Made by a program: the position numbers and the translations under genes. The notes beneath the pieces were generated by a model, which was given only the letters and a program-made list of their open reading frames with translations, was not told the origin of the DNA and searched no databases. A stretch of 64,000 bases of DNA from Siphonodentalium dalli. Taxonomy: Eukaryota; Mollusca; Scaphopoda; Gadilida; Siphonodentaliidae. This document shows positions 22,206 to 33,632 of the stretch, one piece after another (the first letter of the stretch is position 1; each line of letters begins with the position of its first letter). Location: the NCBI GenBank assembly GCA_032622095.1, contig CP136069.1, positions 46,784,194 to 46,848,193 on the forward strand, read 5' to 3'.

Positions 22206-22350
22206 ATAGTTGAATACAACGCGCCTCTTTAAAACAGTGACACACAACTCGTACAAATGTACTAGCTTCAAAGAAACCACAAATGTAATATGTTACGTTT
22301 TATCACATGCGTTTGGCCTATATAATATATGTATTATATACCGCTTTTGG
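22206..22350 (+). repeat. Direct repeat O, unit 1
   Basis: GTTGAATACAACGCGCCTCTTTAAAACAGTG and following text match 22893-23040 with about one difference per five bases, in the same orientation. Between the units, 22500-22870 is rich in AAATTTCTGGCAAATTT-like words on the minus strand. Possibly the ends of one unidentified element. Confidence 0.5.
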
Positions 22351-22892
22351 ACAACGAAAGCATGCATGGATAATCTTTATCAGAAATGATCATTAATTTT
22401 TTCTCTCTCTCATGACAACAATTGAATACGTGTTATTTAAATTTTAAAACATCCTCTTTTTAAAATGGATATCTGACCTCCAAAACCTACATTAATATCA
22501 TGAGTATGGTCGAATTATATTCTGATATAGAAAACGAACAAACGGACAGCGGCATCTTGAAAGATAATTATCCATAATTATTCTAGTTGCATAGCCGTAC
22601 GGGCGCCCGAACTCAGACTTTTTGTTGAATATACCTATTTTGTAGAATATATACACAAACGTGTAACACAGTAGATTCAAATTAACCTTAAATATATATA
22701 ATTCGGGCAGAAATTTGAAAAAATACAGTAATTTGCCACTATTTACCCCCGAAATACCTTTAAATTTGCCAGAAATTTGCCCGAATTTGACCAAAAATGT
22801 CTTAAATTTACCAGAAAATTGCCCGAAGTTTTAGCTTTCAAAACGTATGGGGCTGCAGCCCACCCTGCATGTCCGTATATACGGCTATGACT

Positions 22893-23040
22893 AATTGAAT
22901 GTAATGTGCCTCTTTAACACAGTGACCCACATTTCGTATGTACTCGGTGTACTAGGCTAATAGCATCAAAGAAGCCCATTGATGTAATCAGGTATGTTTT
23001 ATCATGTGTGTTGGTCTACAATAACCCAGTTATACAGCTT
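22893..23040 (+). repeat. Direct repeat O, unit 2
   Basis: Second copy of 22206-22350, with landmarks TTGAATGTAATGTGCCTCTT and TCAAAGAAGCCCA. No coding content. Confidence 0.5.
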
Positions 23041-23399
23041 ATTGCTCGGCACAGATATGATGGTTATGGATCGAGACAAATTTATCATAAAACCTTCAGT
23101 TTGACAAAGGCGTAGTGTATTCGGGTCACGCTTTCGAAAACATGCCATGCCCATGCGTCAACGATCCAATTTATGTAAAATGTATTTAATGTTTGAGAAT
23201 ATTGCATGATAAAATAACCTCGGGGATCGTTAACATCTTACTATCAGCTGTACAACCGTACATGTACAACCCGTACTGTACTGTTGAGCCGTTTGCACAC
23301 ATTGACGTTCATTGTAGGTAAACAACCATGACGTAACCATAATACCCACATTAAAAAAAAATGCCTCTGGCGGTTTGAATATCTCACTTTATATAATTG

Positions 23400-23691
23400 T
23401 TAACCTTTTCATGACGGGAGCTGTGCTGCAGGTGCAGCATTAATGATCCTGTGCCAGTGCATTCTGTTATATATATGCGAGCAAGGAGCCTAGCAATAAG
23501 ATAATGCACTGGCTTTGACTGATTAATGAAATGTAATTGGACGGTTAAGGCATGAGAATAAAGTTGTTAGGCCAATGTATTCTCTTAAATATACGAGGAT
23601 CCCTATCGGAGACTCGCATAATTTATATAAGAGAATGAATCGGCACAGGGTTTCTTAAATGTTCAGGAAGCTCCAGTCATGGAAGTGTTAA
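23400..23691. mobile_element. TTAA miniature element C1 with two hairpins
   Basis: TTAA at 23400-23403 and 23688-23691. Inverted ends TTAACCTTTTCATGACGGGA and TTAACACTTCCATGACTGGA. Inside are two palindromes, 23454-23512 and 23572-23643, set in the CCTGTGCC ... GGCACAGGG frame shared with families A and B. The hairpin centres differ from those of A and B. Diverged, hence older than A. Confidence 0.8.
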
Positions 23692-23859
23692 CATAATACT
23701 CACCAAAAAGCTTCTCAGTCTCTACTCCAGCATGTCAAATAGTCACATACCCTGTCCCATTCAATCCACATACCCAGTCCACACTTCCCTGGAGATGCAG
23801 CCCTGTCTCAAAATCTACAAACCGAGCCTGTTCTCGAGTATTTTAAAGAATATAAGAAA

Positions 23860-24038
23860 AAATTATTAAAATTGTAAAAAATTGTAAAAAATAATAAAAA
23901 ATGATGAAAAATTGTTAGGCCAATGCATTCTTTTATATATGCGAGGCGACCTATGGTCGACTCGCATATATAAGAGAATGTATTGGCACAGGGTATATGG
24001 GTTGATACAAAAATCGGACCTGGCACTGAAAGGGTTAA
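23860..24038. mobile_element. Partial hairpin element D
   Basis: Contains one 67-bp palindrome (23920-23986) followed by GGCACAGGGTATATGG. It ends CTGAAAGGGTTAA with TTAA at 24035-24038, like the ends of families A and L. The left end is not defined: a stretch of repeated AATTGTAAAAA-type words precedes the palindrome. Confidence 0.5.
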
Positions 24039-24087
24039 GCTCAATATGAACATATTTCAAAACGAAGTAAGTCCAATGTGGCACTAT

Positions 24088-24400
24088 TTAACCCTTTACC
24101 CAACAGAAGGGCCCTGTGCCAATGCATTCTCTTATATATGCGAGTCGACCATAGGTCGCCTCGCATATATAAGAGAATGCATTGGCTTAACACATTAAAA
24201 ATTATAAAATTGTTAAAAAAAAATTTTAGGCCAATGCATTCTCTTATATATGCGAGGCGACCTATGGTCGACTCGCATATATAAGAGAATGCATTGGCAC
24301 GGGGCATAACTGTAACAATAACAATGTGGTCAAGGAGCCGGTTCCAATGATATCCATATTTGTATGGTTCTATTGAGACAGACCGAAGATATTTTAGGTT
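24088..24400. mobile_element. TTAA element A1 with two hairpins, right end lost
   Basis: Starts TTAACCCTTTACCCAACAGA as in A2-A4. It carries palindromes at 24119-24185 and 24231-24297 in opposite orientation, then GGTTCCAATGATATCC. Homology to A3 stops at about 24398, before the right terminal repeat. The ORFs through it encode only the two sides of the palindrome. Confidence 0.85.
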
Positions 24401-24483
24401 CTTTATATGCAAGTCTTTTTTACCGAAGTAAGACCTCATATAGGCCTACACGTTATGCTATATACATAGCCATTTACATATAG

Positions 24484-24947
24484 GAGGGTATCACCCCTCC
24501 CCCTGAATCCTGAATACCAGTTAATTTTGGGGGGTGAATCCTGAATACATGTTAAGAAATAATATGCGATAAATGACATACAAATTGACTGTTTTAATAT
24601 ACCGGTTAATTAAAAGTTTGGAATTGGAACACAAATCAAATATAGTTTCCAGACGCTTTCTGGTTAACGACCGAAGAGACGCCGGTCGCGTTATGGGCGT
24701 TATGAGGCCGTTATGATACGAATAATGATACCTTATGGTGGCATGGTGGTCGAATATGCCCAAGAAGCTATTCTACCCACTCATTCATAGAGATAACTAG
24801 AACAAAATATTATTTTGCGCCATCAAAACCTGCGTCCAAGATGTTTTGCTTGAACCCGAATACCAGTTAATTCGGGGGGTATGAATCCCGCGTACGGCTT
24901 CAAAACACACTGAATCCCGCGTACCGAAGGGGGGGGGGTGATACCAT
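24484..24947. mobile_element. Miniature element S with GGTATCACCCC ends
   Basis: Left end GAGGGTATCACCCC and right end (other strand) GATGGTATCACCCC are inverted repeats, followed inward by the poly-C/G runs. CATATAG flanks both sides (24477-24483 and 24948-24954), with 7 of 8 bases matching, which suits an 8-bp target duplication of the hAT type. AATACCAGTTAATT occurs twice inside. No transposase. Confidence 0.65.
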
Positions 24948-24954
24948 CATATAG

Positions 24955-25469
24955 CCTGTATGTGTTATACATATACTTATATTACACGGTGGCTGACAAA
25001 TTATGTGTCATAGATACACCATAAATTAAATTATATTAAGGGACCAGTTAAGAACATATGGTTTAAACTCATAAAATTTATAAATGTGGCTACCTTTTAG
25101 TGATAATATTTTCTAGTAAGTATAATGCTATACATAACAATCAATGCATACTCTGTCATATAGGCCGTACATTGTGCACCTACCAGTATAATTTTTTGGA
25201 AAATTCTTATGACAAATGCTTTCCTGGCCGTTTACTTTTTTCCTTAGTTGACTTTCTAAAAGGACTCCTTGGTCCAACAGCCAGTGCATTTTTTCTCTGT
25301 CATTCTAGTGTGCTAGGTGTGGGGTCACTAACCTTGACAGTTCTGCTACCTGGTCAGACACACACTTACCTTATATGGTTACACATAAAAAACGTATTTC
25401 AAATATGTCCAATATGTCACTATTTCAGCAATCTAACAAGCCTGTTCACTGTGGTAATGTGTTTTCATT
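24955..25469. other. Gene-free stretch
   Basis: No coding support. 25440-25510 (GTGGCCCGCGCCATTCAACG) matches the reverse complement of about 60583-60640, so at least its right end is part of a dispersed repeat. Confidence 0.4.
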
Positions 25470-25754
25470 GTGGCCCGCGCCATTCAACGGAATAACGGGT
25501 ATAAGTTCACTATGGGCTTATTTCATAATCAAATGTCCACACCAGCACCAACAACAACAACAACAGCGGCAGCTCCATCGTCACCGAAGAGGCCGGAGTT
25601 CATAAGGGACACTCGGAAGTTCATTGCAGATAGGAAAAAGAACAACAACTACAAGAACAACAGCAACAACTTGAACTTCCATCGCAACCAACAACAACAA
25701 CAACAGCATCATCCCAAAGAAAAACAAAGAATGCAAAGAAGAAAAAAATTATAA
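25470..25754 (+). CDS. Uncertain small ORF: basic, Asn/Gln/Thr-rich peptide
   Basis: 94 codons; a second ATG begins MSTPAPTTTTTAAAPSSPKR. The product is highly basic, with Thr/Ala, Asn and Gln runs made by CAA/ACA repeats, ending in a Lys/Arg cluster. Against it: the composition follows from a simple (CAA)n-like repeat, the first part overlaps a dispersed repeat, and no family is recognised. For it: the frame stays open through non-repetitive text such as RPEFIRDTRKFIADRKK. It could be a terminal exon or a chance frame. Confidence 0.2.
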   Translation: MARAIQRNNGYKFTMGLFHNQMSTPAPTTTTTAAAPSSPKRPEFIRDTRKFIADRKKNNNYKNNSNNLNFHRNQQQQQQHHPKEKQRMQRRKKL

Positions 25755-26663
25755 AAATATGCCTAGATCATTCCCACCTCACGCTCATCACCTCATGTTA
25801 TTGTAACTCCATGACATGTACATTAAAAATTCCTAAGTGGGTTGTAGGGAAGGGGTGCCACCCCTTCCAAATCTTCCCGGGTTAATTCCCAAATCCCAAT
25901 AAAAAAAATATCATAATCAAATTGACAGCCCTTCCCGGATATCATCCCAAACTCCAAACTTCTCTTCATATATAATCAAAAAATATGTCCAATATGAACC
26001 TATTTCTCGAGAATATGGTCCACACTCATAGTCCCTACGCATTGACATTACATCTATAGAATCGTGCTGTATATGTGTTATTAAACAGTTGCATTGGATT
26101 TAACAAGTAAGTATTAATTATGTGACCATTTCTAGAAGCAGAAGTACATGTACTCAGAGCAGTCCCACGAATGTGGCAGATCATCATTTATTTTGATATA
26201 TATAAAAACATCCAAAATTCAATGCTATATAGAACGATATGCGAGATAAGCATACATGTATACTACTGGTTAAAATGTGTAGTCCTAGTGCTCGTTTCGC
26301 ACAATACTCAATTGTCATGTCGCCACTAGTCTGGAATCCTGACCAGAAACAGCTTCGCAGTTCGAGAAACATGATTTCGTTACAGTACGAAACTACATGT
26401 TTTCTGCCAAAACTATACACGCTTTCTCCCAAACCCCTTCTCTAATGTACATGTCATTGTCGTTATGTTTTATTGAACAATGTGTTCATTTCTGTGCACG
26501 ATTTAGAGCAATTCAATATGATTACAACAAACTACATGTATGTCGTCGTATCATTGTCACACAGCAGTCTCCACAACCCTGCAATGGCCATACACATAAT
26601 GCCCAGCCCCAGATATCCGGCACAAAACATGTTCATACACACACAAGGATCGTGATGCTCAAT
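25755..26663. other. Gene-free stretch
   Basis: A near-perfect 21-bp palindrome (GGAAGGGGTGCCACCCCTTC plus one base) lies at 25848-25868. No gene or RNA is supported. Confidence 0.4.
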
Positions 26664-27137
26664 TTAACTAGAGGTCACCCGAAGATCCATATGAAGTTTT
26701 ATGATGATCGGATGAGGGATGTAGTCTGTAGGGTGTGCCAAAGGATTTAGTTTATATGCAAATAGTAAAATCCAAGATGGCTGCCGGCGGCCATGTGTTT
26801 CATCGAAATTTGTTCAAATGTGATAGCTCCCGTCCAGAGGTATAGTCCTAAACATGCCTGTAAATTTTCAAAACAATTATCCAATAAATGCGGGCTGCTC
26901 GGTGTGCCGATGGATTCAAATTTGAAATCCAAGATGGCTGCTGGCGACCAAGTATTTTAACGAATTTCGGGGGGGGGGATCGATGGCTCCCATTTAGAGG
27001 TCATCCCGACATCCATATGAAGTTTGGTGATGATCGGATGAGATATGTGACCTGTAGGGTGTGCTAACAGAAGTTGTTGACGGACGGACGACAAGCTATG
27101 GCAATATAGCTCAAGCTTGACTTTGTCATGTTGAGCT
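26664..27137 (+). repeat. Dispersed repeat P, copy 1
   Basis: Two tandem, diverged modules, each with GATGATCGGATGAG and AAATCCAAGATGGCTGC. The copy ends with GTTGACGGACGGACGACAAG and a short hairpin-like tail ending GTTGAGCTAA. It matches 43105-43360 (+) and 432-610 (-). Non-coding; SINE-like behaviour is inferred from the common 3' tail. Confidence 0.7.
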
Positions 27138-27786
27138 AAAAATGAAGAAAAACGTTGGTATTAGCTCAGGCTTTTATTAATTAGCAAGAAAAATACAACC
27201 ATGTTTGTTCAAGCAAAAATATAATTCAAAACATGAATGCAACAGGTATTGGAAACTTCCTTCTGAATGAAATCTGCACACATATACATACGCAAACCAC
27301 AATTTCACCTCTCTCACATGTAAAACATATTATATATATGAGTGCTTACTCTTGTTGAATTGTTCGTTATCCAATGGGCTTAGGTACAAAAGCACAAGTT
27401 CGCCGAAATATGTATTTTGTTACGCATGCATGTTGGACACAGTTTGCTTTATGGACCACGTAACACAAGACGTGACATATATGCTACATTTACAAACCAA
27501 AGCCTTCCTATACGAATCAAAGCCCAATTAGTCCAATATAATACGAAACTTTAATCAAAACTTGAAGGTATAGATTGGAAAATGTCGAAACATTGACAAC
27601 TATTCAAATATTTGAACTTACTGCGCGATTAGCGATGTTTGTTTACAAATCACTGTAACAGTTTCGTTTATATAAAATGCTTTCAACGCACAACATTTCT
27701 TAATTGAAGAGCTGTCGATAATTTATATAAGAACAAAGTTTATCTATTTAACCACTTTATTAATTTTTTGGTTAATTTTTGCACAT
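27138..27786. other. Gene-free stretch
   Basis: AT-rich and without supported ORFs, RNA genes or repeats. Confidence 0.4.
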
Positions 27787-28468
27787 TTAAAGGTGCTTAA
27801 TCAGATTTAACACCTTCCTTCGGTGGTAACACATATTTGATTTGAGTCGAGGAAACCACCCCTCAAAGATTTAGAGTTATCATATTTGGATACTTGAATT
27901 TTATCCCCTCGAATAATTTTCATGCAGATTAGCAAAAATTCCACTGACTTATTCTAGAAATATGCGGACATGAGTGGACGCCGATACGAGAGTTTGAGAG
28001 GCCCCGCATGGTCCTGGATTGCGGTGTCGACCAGTGGCGATCGGAAACTATTTTCGGAATATAAGACGACGAAAGGTAAGGCAATCAACCAGAAATAAGG
28101 TATCTTGTGGTAGTTGGCTTGCGGATACATACACATATTTAATTACGAATCGGTAATAATTTTATTCTTGCAAATAGACACGTTATATCACAATGCTGGT
28201 TACACATGGGAATATATGTTTGTTTACATTTGTGATGACACATGTTTGGGAATTCCAATTTGAACGAGGCATCACCATATATACATACCATGTAAACAAC
28301 TCACCGTCCAAATTTGTATTATAGGACTTTTTCGGCACATATGATATCGTGATTGGTATTGTTGTGAATATTTAATCGTATTTGGATATAAATCGGCTTT
28401 TGGTGAAATTCCGTGTTGTTGTAACTGGATGATACGGGGACCCATCCAATCGGATAGTGCGTCTTTAA
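27787..28468. mobile_element. Probable H-like TTAA element (H3)
   Basis: TTAA at 27787-27790, then AGGTGCTTAATC and the H1-like arm TTTGAGTCGAGGAAACCACC. A matching end, GGATAGTGCGTCTTTAA, closes at 28468. The arms are more diverged than in H1 and the middle is unrelated, so the right border is tentative. Confidence 0.5.
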
Positions 28469-28577
28469 CATATGCGAAGGCCTTTATTCCATTTAAAGTT
28501 ATCCGCCTGACTAAAATGCAAAACAAAGGCCGGGAAATTCAAATTTAATAAATAACAATTTTATGTCAAACATTGTC

Positions 28578-28939
28578 TTAAATGGGGACTGTACACTAAA
28601 TCCGACCATTTCTGGGGCCATCTCGTATTATACTCAACATAATACATGTATATGCAAACAAATGAATGGATTTGAGCCCTGGATGAGTGCACAATACACT
28701 CGTGCATGTGCTCTATGAACCATGTAAAACACATGGTAATTATAATGAAAATGAATAATGAATCGAGACATTAATTCATTTTCGTTATAATTACCACGTT
28801 TTTACATCGTTCATAGAGCACATGAGTGTATTTTGCATTCATCCATGGCTCAACTTCATTCATTTGTTGCATATATATTCTGTTGAGTATACAATATGAG
28901 ATGATCCAATGTCCTGATTTAGTGTACATACCCCTTTAA
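28578..28939. mobile_element. TTAA foldback element F1 (362 bp)
   Basis: TTAA at 28578-28581 and 28936-28939. Almost the whole element is an inverted repeat: GTACACTAAATC near 28591 pairs with GATTTAGTGTAC near 28916. GATGAGTGCACAATACACTC near 28683 and AATTATAATGAAAATGAAT near 28737 pair with their counterparts. A second copy, F2, lies at 44137-44595. Confidence 0.8.
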
Positions 28940-29013
28940 ATTGGTTGAACCAAAACAATCTCACTAACTAGACGAGACATGGGTAACATAAAACTAGTTT
29001 CAGGAAAACTTAG

Positions 29014-29198
29014 TACAGTAATGCTCTAATTAATCGACCTCTTAACCACAGCAGAATTATGGGTAACTTTTCAGGATTTAGTCGGAAATATGGCTTATTG
29101 CCATTCATCGGCAACAAGCCATATTTCCGACTAAATCCTGAAAAGTTACCCATAATTCTGCTGTGGTTAAGAGGTCGATTAATTAGAGCATTACTGTA
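29014..29198. mobile_element. TA-flanked foldback element E1 (near-perfect hairpin)
   Basis: TACAGTAATGC at 29014 and GCATTACTGTA ending at 29198. The two arms of about 85 bp are nearly perfectly complementary, separated by about 10 bases. The TA flanks and CAGT termini suggest a Tc1/mariner-like (IS630) non-autonomous element. Other copies are E2 (35810-35952) and E3 (44239-44385). Confidence 0.85.
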
Positions 29199-29441
29199 CA
29201 TGTACCTAAAACCGTATGGTAATGACCAATTCAGCTATATTTCAATGTACCAGAAATGTGCGAAAAAATAAGTAAATAAATTTAAAAAATATGTAAAAAA
29301 AATGTATGTAATAACTCCATTTCAAACATAGTTCACAAACCATTAATTATTCCAACAAACATTATGACAAAGATTACAAATTGCAAAATAGAAGTTGAGA
29401 TCATGAAATGAAATTATTATGAGATACCCATGATTTAGTTT

Positions 29442-29787
29442 TTAACCCTTCGATGACTGGAGCATCCTGACATTTTGCGAAAACTCAGTGCCAATGTATT
29501 CTCTTATATATACGAGACTCCCATAGGGGGCCTCGCATATATAAGAAAATACATTGTCCTAACAATATTTACCTTCAACTTATAAAGTAGTGCATTCTCT
29601 TATATATGCAAGGCTTCCTATTGGATACTCGCATATATAAGAGAATACATCTACCTCGATCTGAAAAGCCAGTGCATACTCTTAGATATGCGATGCTCCC
29701 CATGGGATACTCGCATATAAGAGAATGCACAGACACAGGATTTTGTTTTATGCTGCCTCAGCGCAGCTCCTGTCACGAGAGGGTTAA
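29442..29787. mobile_element. TTAA element C3 with three hairpins
   Basis: TTAA at 29442-29445 and 29784-29787. Ends TTAACCCTTCGATGACTGGA and TTAACCCTCTCGTGACAGGA. Three diverged palindromes (about 29491-29556, 29590-29650, 29669-29730) lie inside, one more than in C1 and C2. Each keeps a self-complementary centre of different sequence. Confidence 0.8.
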
Positions 29788-30502
29788 AGGGACGTAAGGC
29801 ACTCGCAAAGAGTAAATTTGAAAATGAATAGCACTAAGAAGAACACGGAACATGGCTCAACTTTATTCTTATTCTTATTATTGACAATTCTCCATCGCGT
29901 GTTAAAACCTTTGTTATGTAAACATTACTGTTACAGTGCCAACCATTTGATCAACACACAGTTGAGCAAATCTAATCAAATCATGAAGGTCTATATGACA
30001 GTAGGTCAGAGGAATGAAAAATAGTCCCGAAGCACATATTTCCAACTGCAACATTTGATTCACAATTACGATGTTTCTTGATAAAATAACTTTCACTGTA
30101 GCAGTGCTGCTTATACATAACAGGTTTTAACATTAGGAATCTCGGTCAGTGGCGTTGAATTGACCACTGTCGCAAAAAGACACACAGTATCTCCAAGATG
30201 TGCATAAAGTCACCCAGCTTCTCAAGGTTTCATAAAAAATCGATTTCAAATAAGTTGCATGTTAATTATTATTAAAATAATTATTCCTTTGTGATTTTGA
30301 AATTTGGAATCTCAATGGAATTTGAATGGGTATTCCACCAGAGTTGAGTTTAACTGTCGCCGACTAACGAGACTTTGAGATCCTGGTTGGCTTTTTGCAC
30401 ATTTGGGAGATCCTGTGTGTCTTTTGTGCACGTTTGAGAGATCCTGGATGTCTTTATTCACGATACCACTCGACAGTGACCACTTCAGCGTCAGTGGCGA
30501 GT
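29788..30502. other. Gene-free stretch
   Basis: No supported gene. Near 30380-30460 the words GAGATCCTGG and TTTTTGCACATTTG- or TTTTGTGCACGTTTG-like recur three times, a small degenerate tandem. Confidence 0.4.
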
Positions 30503-31018
30503 TATAAATATCACGGTGGGGTAATCACGTGGTTTCGAGGTTGGTGAGTACCACGCATTTAAAATGTGCAAACGCACAAAATCATAATATACCAGGAACT
30601 GACAAAAAACATAACAGTTTGACTGTTACGAGCATATGCTAGTTTATTTGTAAAACAAGTTGATACCTTATTTGTTCAGAAGTACTCAGTAGTTTTCTAT
30701 AACATTCTGACCAAAGTTGCTAGTCGGAGTCTCGTAGAATATACACAAGTCCATACATCTAGTAGAATCCTTCGACTGACAACTTTGGTCAAAATCTTAG
30801 AGCAAACAACTGTGAGTTTGGACACAAATGAGGTATCAGCTCGTTTGAAAAATAGTATATCATATGCTCATAGCTGCCAAAATACTATGTAATATATCAT
30901 TATCCTATTTTATTACCCTTTTCCTCGTTTCTGGTCGCGTTTGCGAACGCCTCAGCCATTTTGAATGCGTGATACTCATCAACTCGAAACCACGTGACTA
31001 CCACGTGAATATAATTAA
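30503..31018. mobile_element. Foldback element T (about 516 bp)
   Basis: Outer arms: ATCACGTGGTTTCGAGGTTG near 30523 pairs with CAACTCGAAACCACGTGA near 30979. Inner arms: GAGCATATGC near 30629 with GCATATGCTC near 30862, and ACCAAAGTTG near 30711 with CAACTTTGGT near 30782. It has an interrupted, multi-step hairpin and no ORF of note. Target duplication not resolved. Confidence 0.65.
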
Positions 31019-31054
31019 AATAAGAACAACGTCTCTCTGTATTTCCATGTTCCT

Positions 31055-31453
31055 TTAACCCTTTACCCAACAGAAGAGCCCTGTGCCAATGCATTCTCTT
31101 ATATATGCGAGTCGACCATAGGTCGCCTCGCATATATAAGAGAATGCATCGGCTTAACACATTACAAATTATAAAATTGTTAAAGAATGTAAGAAAAAAT
31201 GGTAAAAAGTGTTAAAAAAAGATTTGTTTAGGCCAATGCATTCTCTTATATATGCGAGGCGACTTATGGTCGACTCGCATATATAAGAGAATGCATTGGC
31301 ACAGGGCATAACTGTAACTATCACAATGCGGTCAAGGAGCCGGTTCCAATGATATCCAGATTTGTATGGTTCTATTGAGACAGACCGAAGATATTTTAGG
31401 CTGTTGAAGCTTTATTTGGCCGGTTTTGGCCGTTTTATTGGGTAAAGGGCTAA
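31055..31453. mobile_element. TTAA element A2 with two hairpins (399 bp)
   Basis: TTAACCCTTTACCCAACAGA at 31055; the right end TTGGGTAAAGGGCTAA has one TTAA base changed to C. Palindromes at 31086-31152 and 31233-31299 lie in opposite orientation within CCCTGTGCC...GGCACAGGG. Nearly identical to A3 and A4. The TTAA target and CCC start suggest piggyBac-like mobilisation. Confidence 0.9.
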
Positions 31454-33239
31454 GTGATCACGGTTTTACAAACAATTTATATTTTTTACCTTTACTAATT
31501 GCGAGTTCGAGTTCATATACCAATGACTCGGCAATGAGTTATAAACATATATTGACCTCTAATTTATGACCCCTCCCCCAATAACACCCAATATGAGAAT
31601 ACACATAGAGAAATAGTTTAGCAATAATACTGGCCCCACCATTGACCCCGTATATGATTCCTGTTCAATCCGATTTAATATTTAGAGATAAGTTACACAA
31701 GAGGCTGTTCTTCTTCGATGGTGATGTACAAACGAACTATATACGAAGAAAGCAATCAGTTTAGAATGTCTATAAATGGCAGAATGTGTGACAAACGCAA
31801 CGTCACACACAATTCAGGCCTAGCTTTTGTGATGAGTCCAGGAATGGCGCATGCCTGGCACGTTCGTATCTGTAAGAAACCTTGTCTGAGTCGTTTCTGT
31901 CTCTTTTATTAGAGCTACGAAATTACACGAAATGGATTTTTGCCAGATATTTGAAGGCGAATTTCTGGTCAATATCAATTGTGTGCAACCCTGGATATAG
32001 TGTGTCTGGCAGTTGCAGAATGAGTTACACAGAGCATGAATTTAGTTATGCTGGATATCCTCCACAACGGGCTAGCAAGCAAATCACCAAATTCCCCCTC
32101 TGGGACCCCATTAAACTTAGTAATCATATTCTGGGAAGTATCACTAATCTCAAATTAACATTGTTTTTAGTTACGTTCTCCCTTCTGTTCAGTTTAAATA
32201 TTCCATAATTTGCAGAAGATAACTTGCATAATTGAGGTGACTAATGGGTGAACACCACCAACTTCAACTGGGGAACTTAAATGTGATCCTAGGTCTCACA
32301 TAGCAGTTGAGGACTAAGCAGAATGAGGTTCAAAGATGGTCAATTTGGTGATGCTAGCCCGCTGTGTGGTATAGCGTTACTGAATTCACCATTTGGGGAC
32401 ATCACTCTGCAAAGGTCAGACACACTCAGTCCAGATTTGTCTGTGTAACTAGATCTCACTGCGCATGTATAGTAAAGATGCATTTCATAGGTTGTTTGTC
32501 AAATATTGCATATACTATATATGTAGCAGATTATAGACATCTGCATGTGTTGTGGTTCGGGCCACAACATGCACAATGTCGACCCTATATTGAAACCTTA
32601 CACTAAAGATTTTGTCATATTTTCAAGAAATGATTCTGAAATCTTTTATAATTTAAAAAAAATCTCACAATGGTTCTGTTTTGTGTCGAAACATTCCAAC
32701 CGTAATTTGTTTTGACTTGTATACAAGCCGAACAAGATATTAATTTGGCTTTATGCACTTATACAGAATATTTCGCATGCTAGACCTGATACATATTTCA
32801 AGATATGTAATGAAAATATATAACACAAATGTATATATATCACAGGAGATGCCATTTTAAATGAGAACAAGATGCGCATGTGCGTGCCATAATGACGTCA
32901 CGTGTGTGCATTGAGCAATCTTTTGTGCAGATGGCGACAAGCATAACGATAAATATTATTAATCGTGAGTAAAATTTCTGTCAAACGAAGCATCTATATA
33001 GAGTGAATGATGCGGCGCATAACGATAATCAATGTAGAGTTCTGTCCCCTCGTTACGATGGTCTGACCACTGCCATCACGTATAAATGTAATCTCTCCTT
33101 ACGTTGTTTTATTAAAGACTTTTGTCGGTTTCAATTCTTTCTGCATTATTCTGAGAAACTAAATGTCTATCTTAAATTGGAAAGTGGTCCGATCAGATAA
33201 CTTTGCCGGAAATTGTGCGATACATGGTCCAAATTTGCT
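31454..33239. other. Gene-free stretch
   Basis: Several short ORFs (31718-31912, 31882-32208, 32364-32606) have no domains and no flanking splice context I can defend. No repeats were recognised. Confidence 0.4.
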
Positions 33240-33632
33240 AACTTAAAATTGGTCTTGTTCTCCATATAATTTGTTCTAACATCAGAAAGAAAAAAAATTT
33301 AATGTAAGAAATGACATAATCACTTTCCCTAATACAAGAAATATTTTCTTGTTCTCTAAAACTTTTTTTCTAAAAACAGAAAACAAATTTACACGAACAC
33401 TTTCTCTAACACAAGAACAAATGTCTTGTTCTCTTAACAGGTTTTCTTATAACCTATAATTTTTTCTCTTATTTTTAGAAAACAATTCTAGATATAAGAA
33501 AATGTGCTATAGGTGAGAAATAATTTCTAGACTTTTTCTCGAAAAAGAAAATTATTTCTTAAAATGAGAAAATAGATTTCAAAATAAGAAATATTTCTTA
33601 CCTATAAAAACATTTTTGACAGTGTATATATA
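33240..33632. repeat. AT-rich self-complementary stretch ending TTTTTGACAGTGTA
   Basis: Dense alternating AAGAAA / TTTCTT words (for example CAAGAACAAATGTCTTGTTC near 33413) make several overlapping hairpins. The right end, CATTTTTGACAGTGTA, looks like the terminus of a TA-flanked miniature element, but a matching left end was not found. Confidence 0.4.

Noticed and set aside
23454-23643. CRISPR array from regularly repeated palindromes
   Set aside because: Context is eukaryotic, repeats are paired within transposon ends, spacing varies and no cas-like gene exists.
24041-24439. 132-codon ORF and many relatives (e.g. 23983-24198, 40889-41110, 48643-48876, 50586-50771, 52318-52566, 54242-54702)
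   Set aside because: All read through the 67-bp palindromes on either strand, giving the same peptide pieces. They reflect the hairpin sequence, not genes.
31882-32208. 108-codon ORF with hydrophobic C-terminus as a small membrane protein
   Set aside because: No recognisable motif, alternative start needed, and no conserved neighbour or splice signals.
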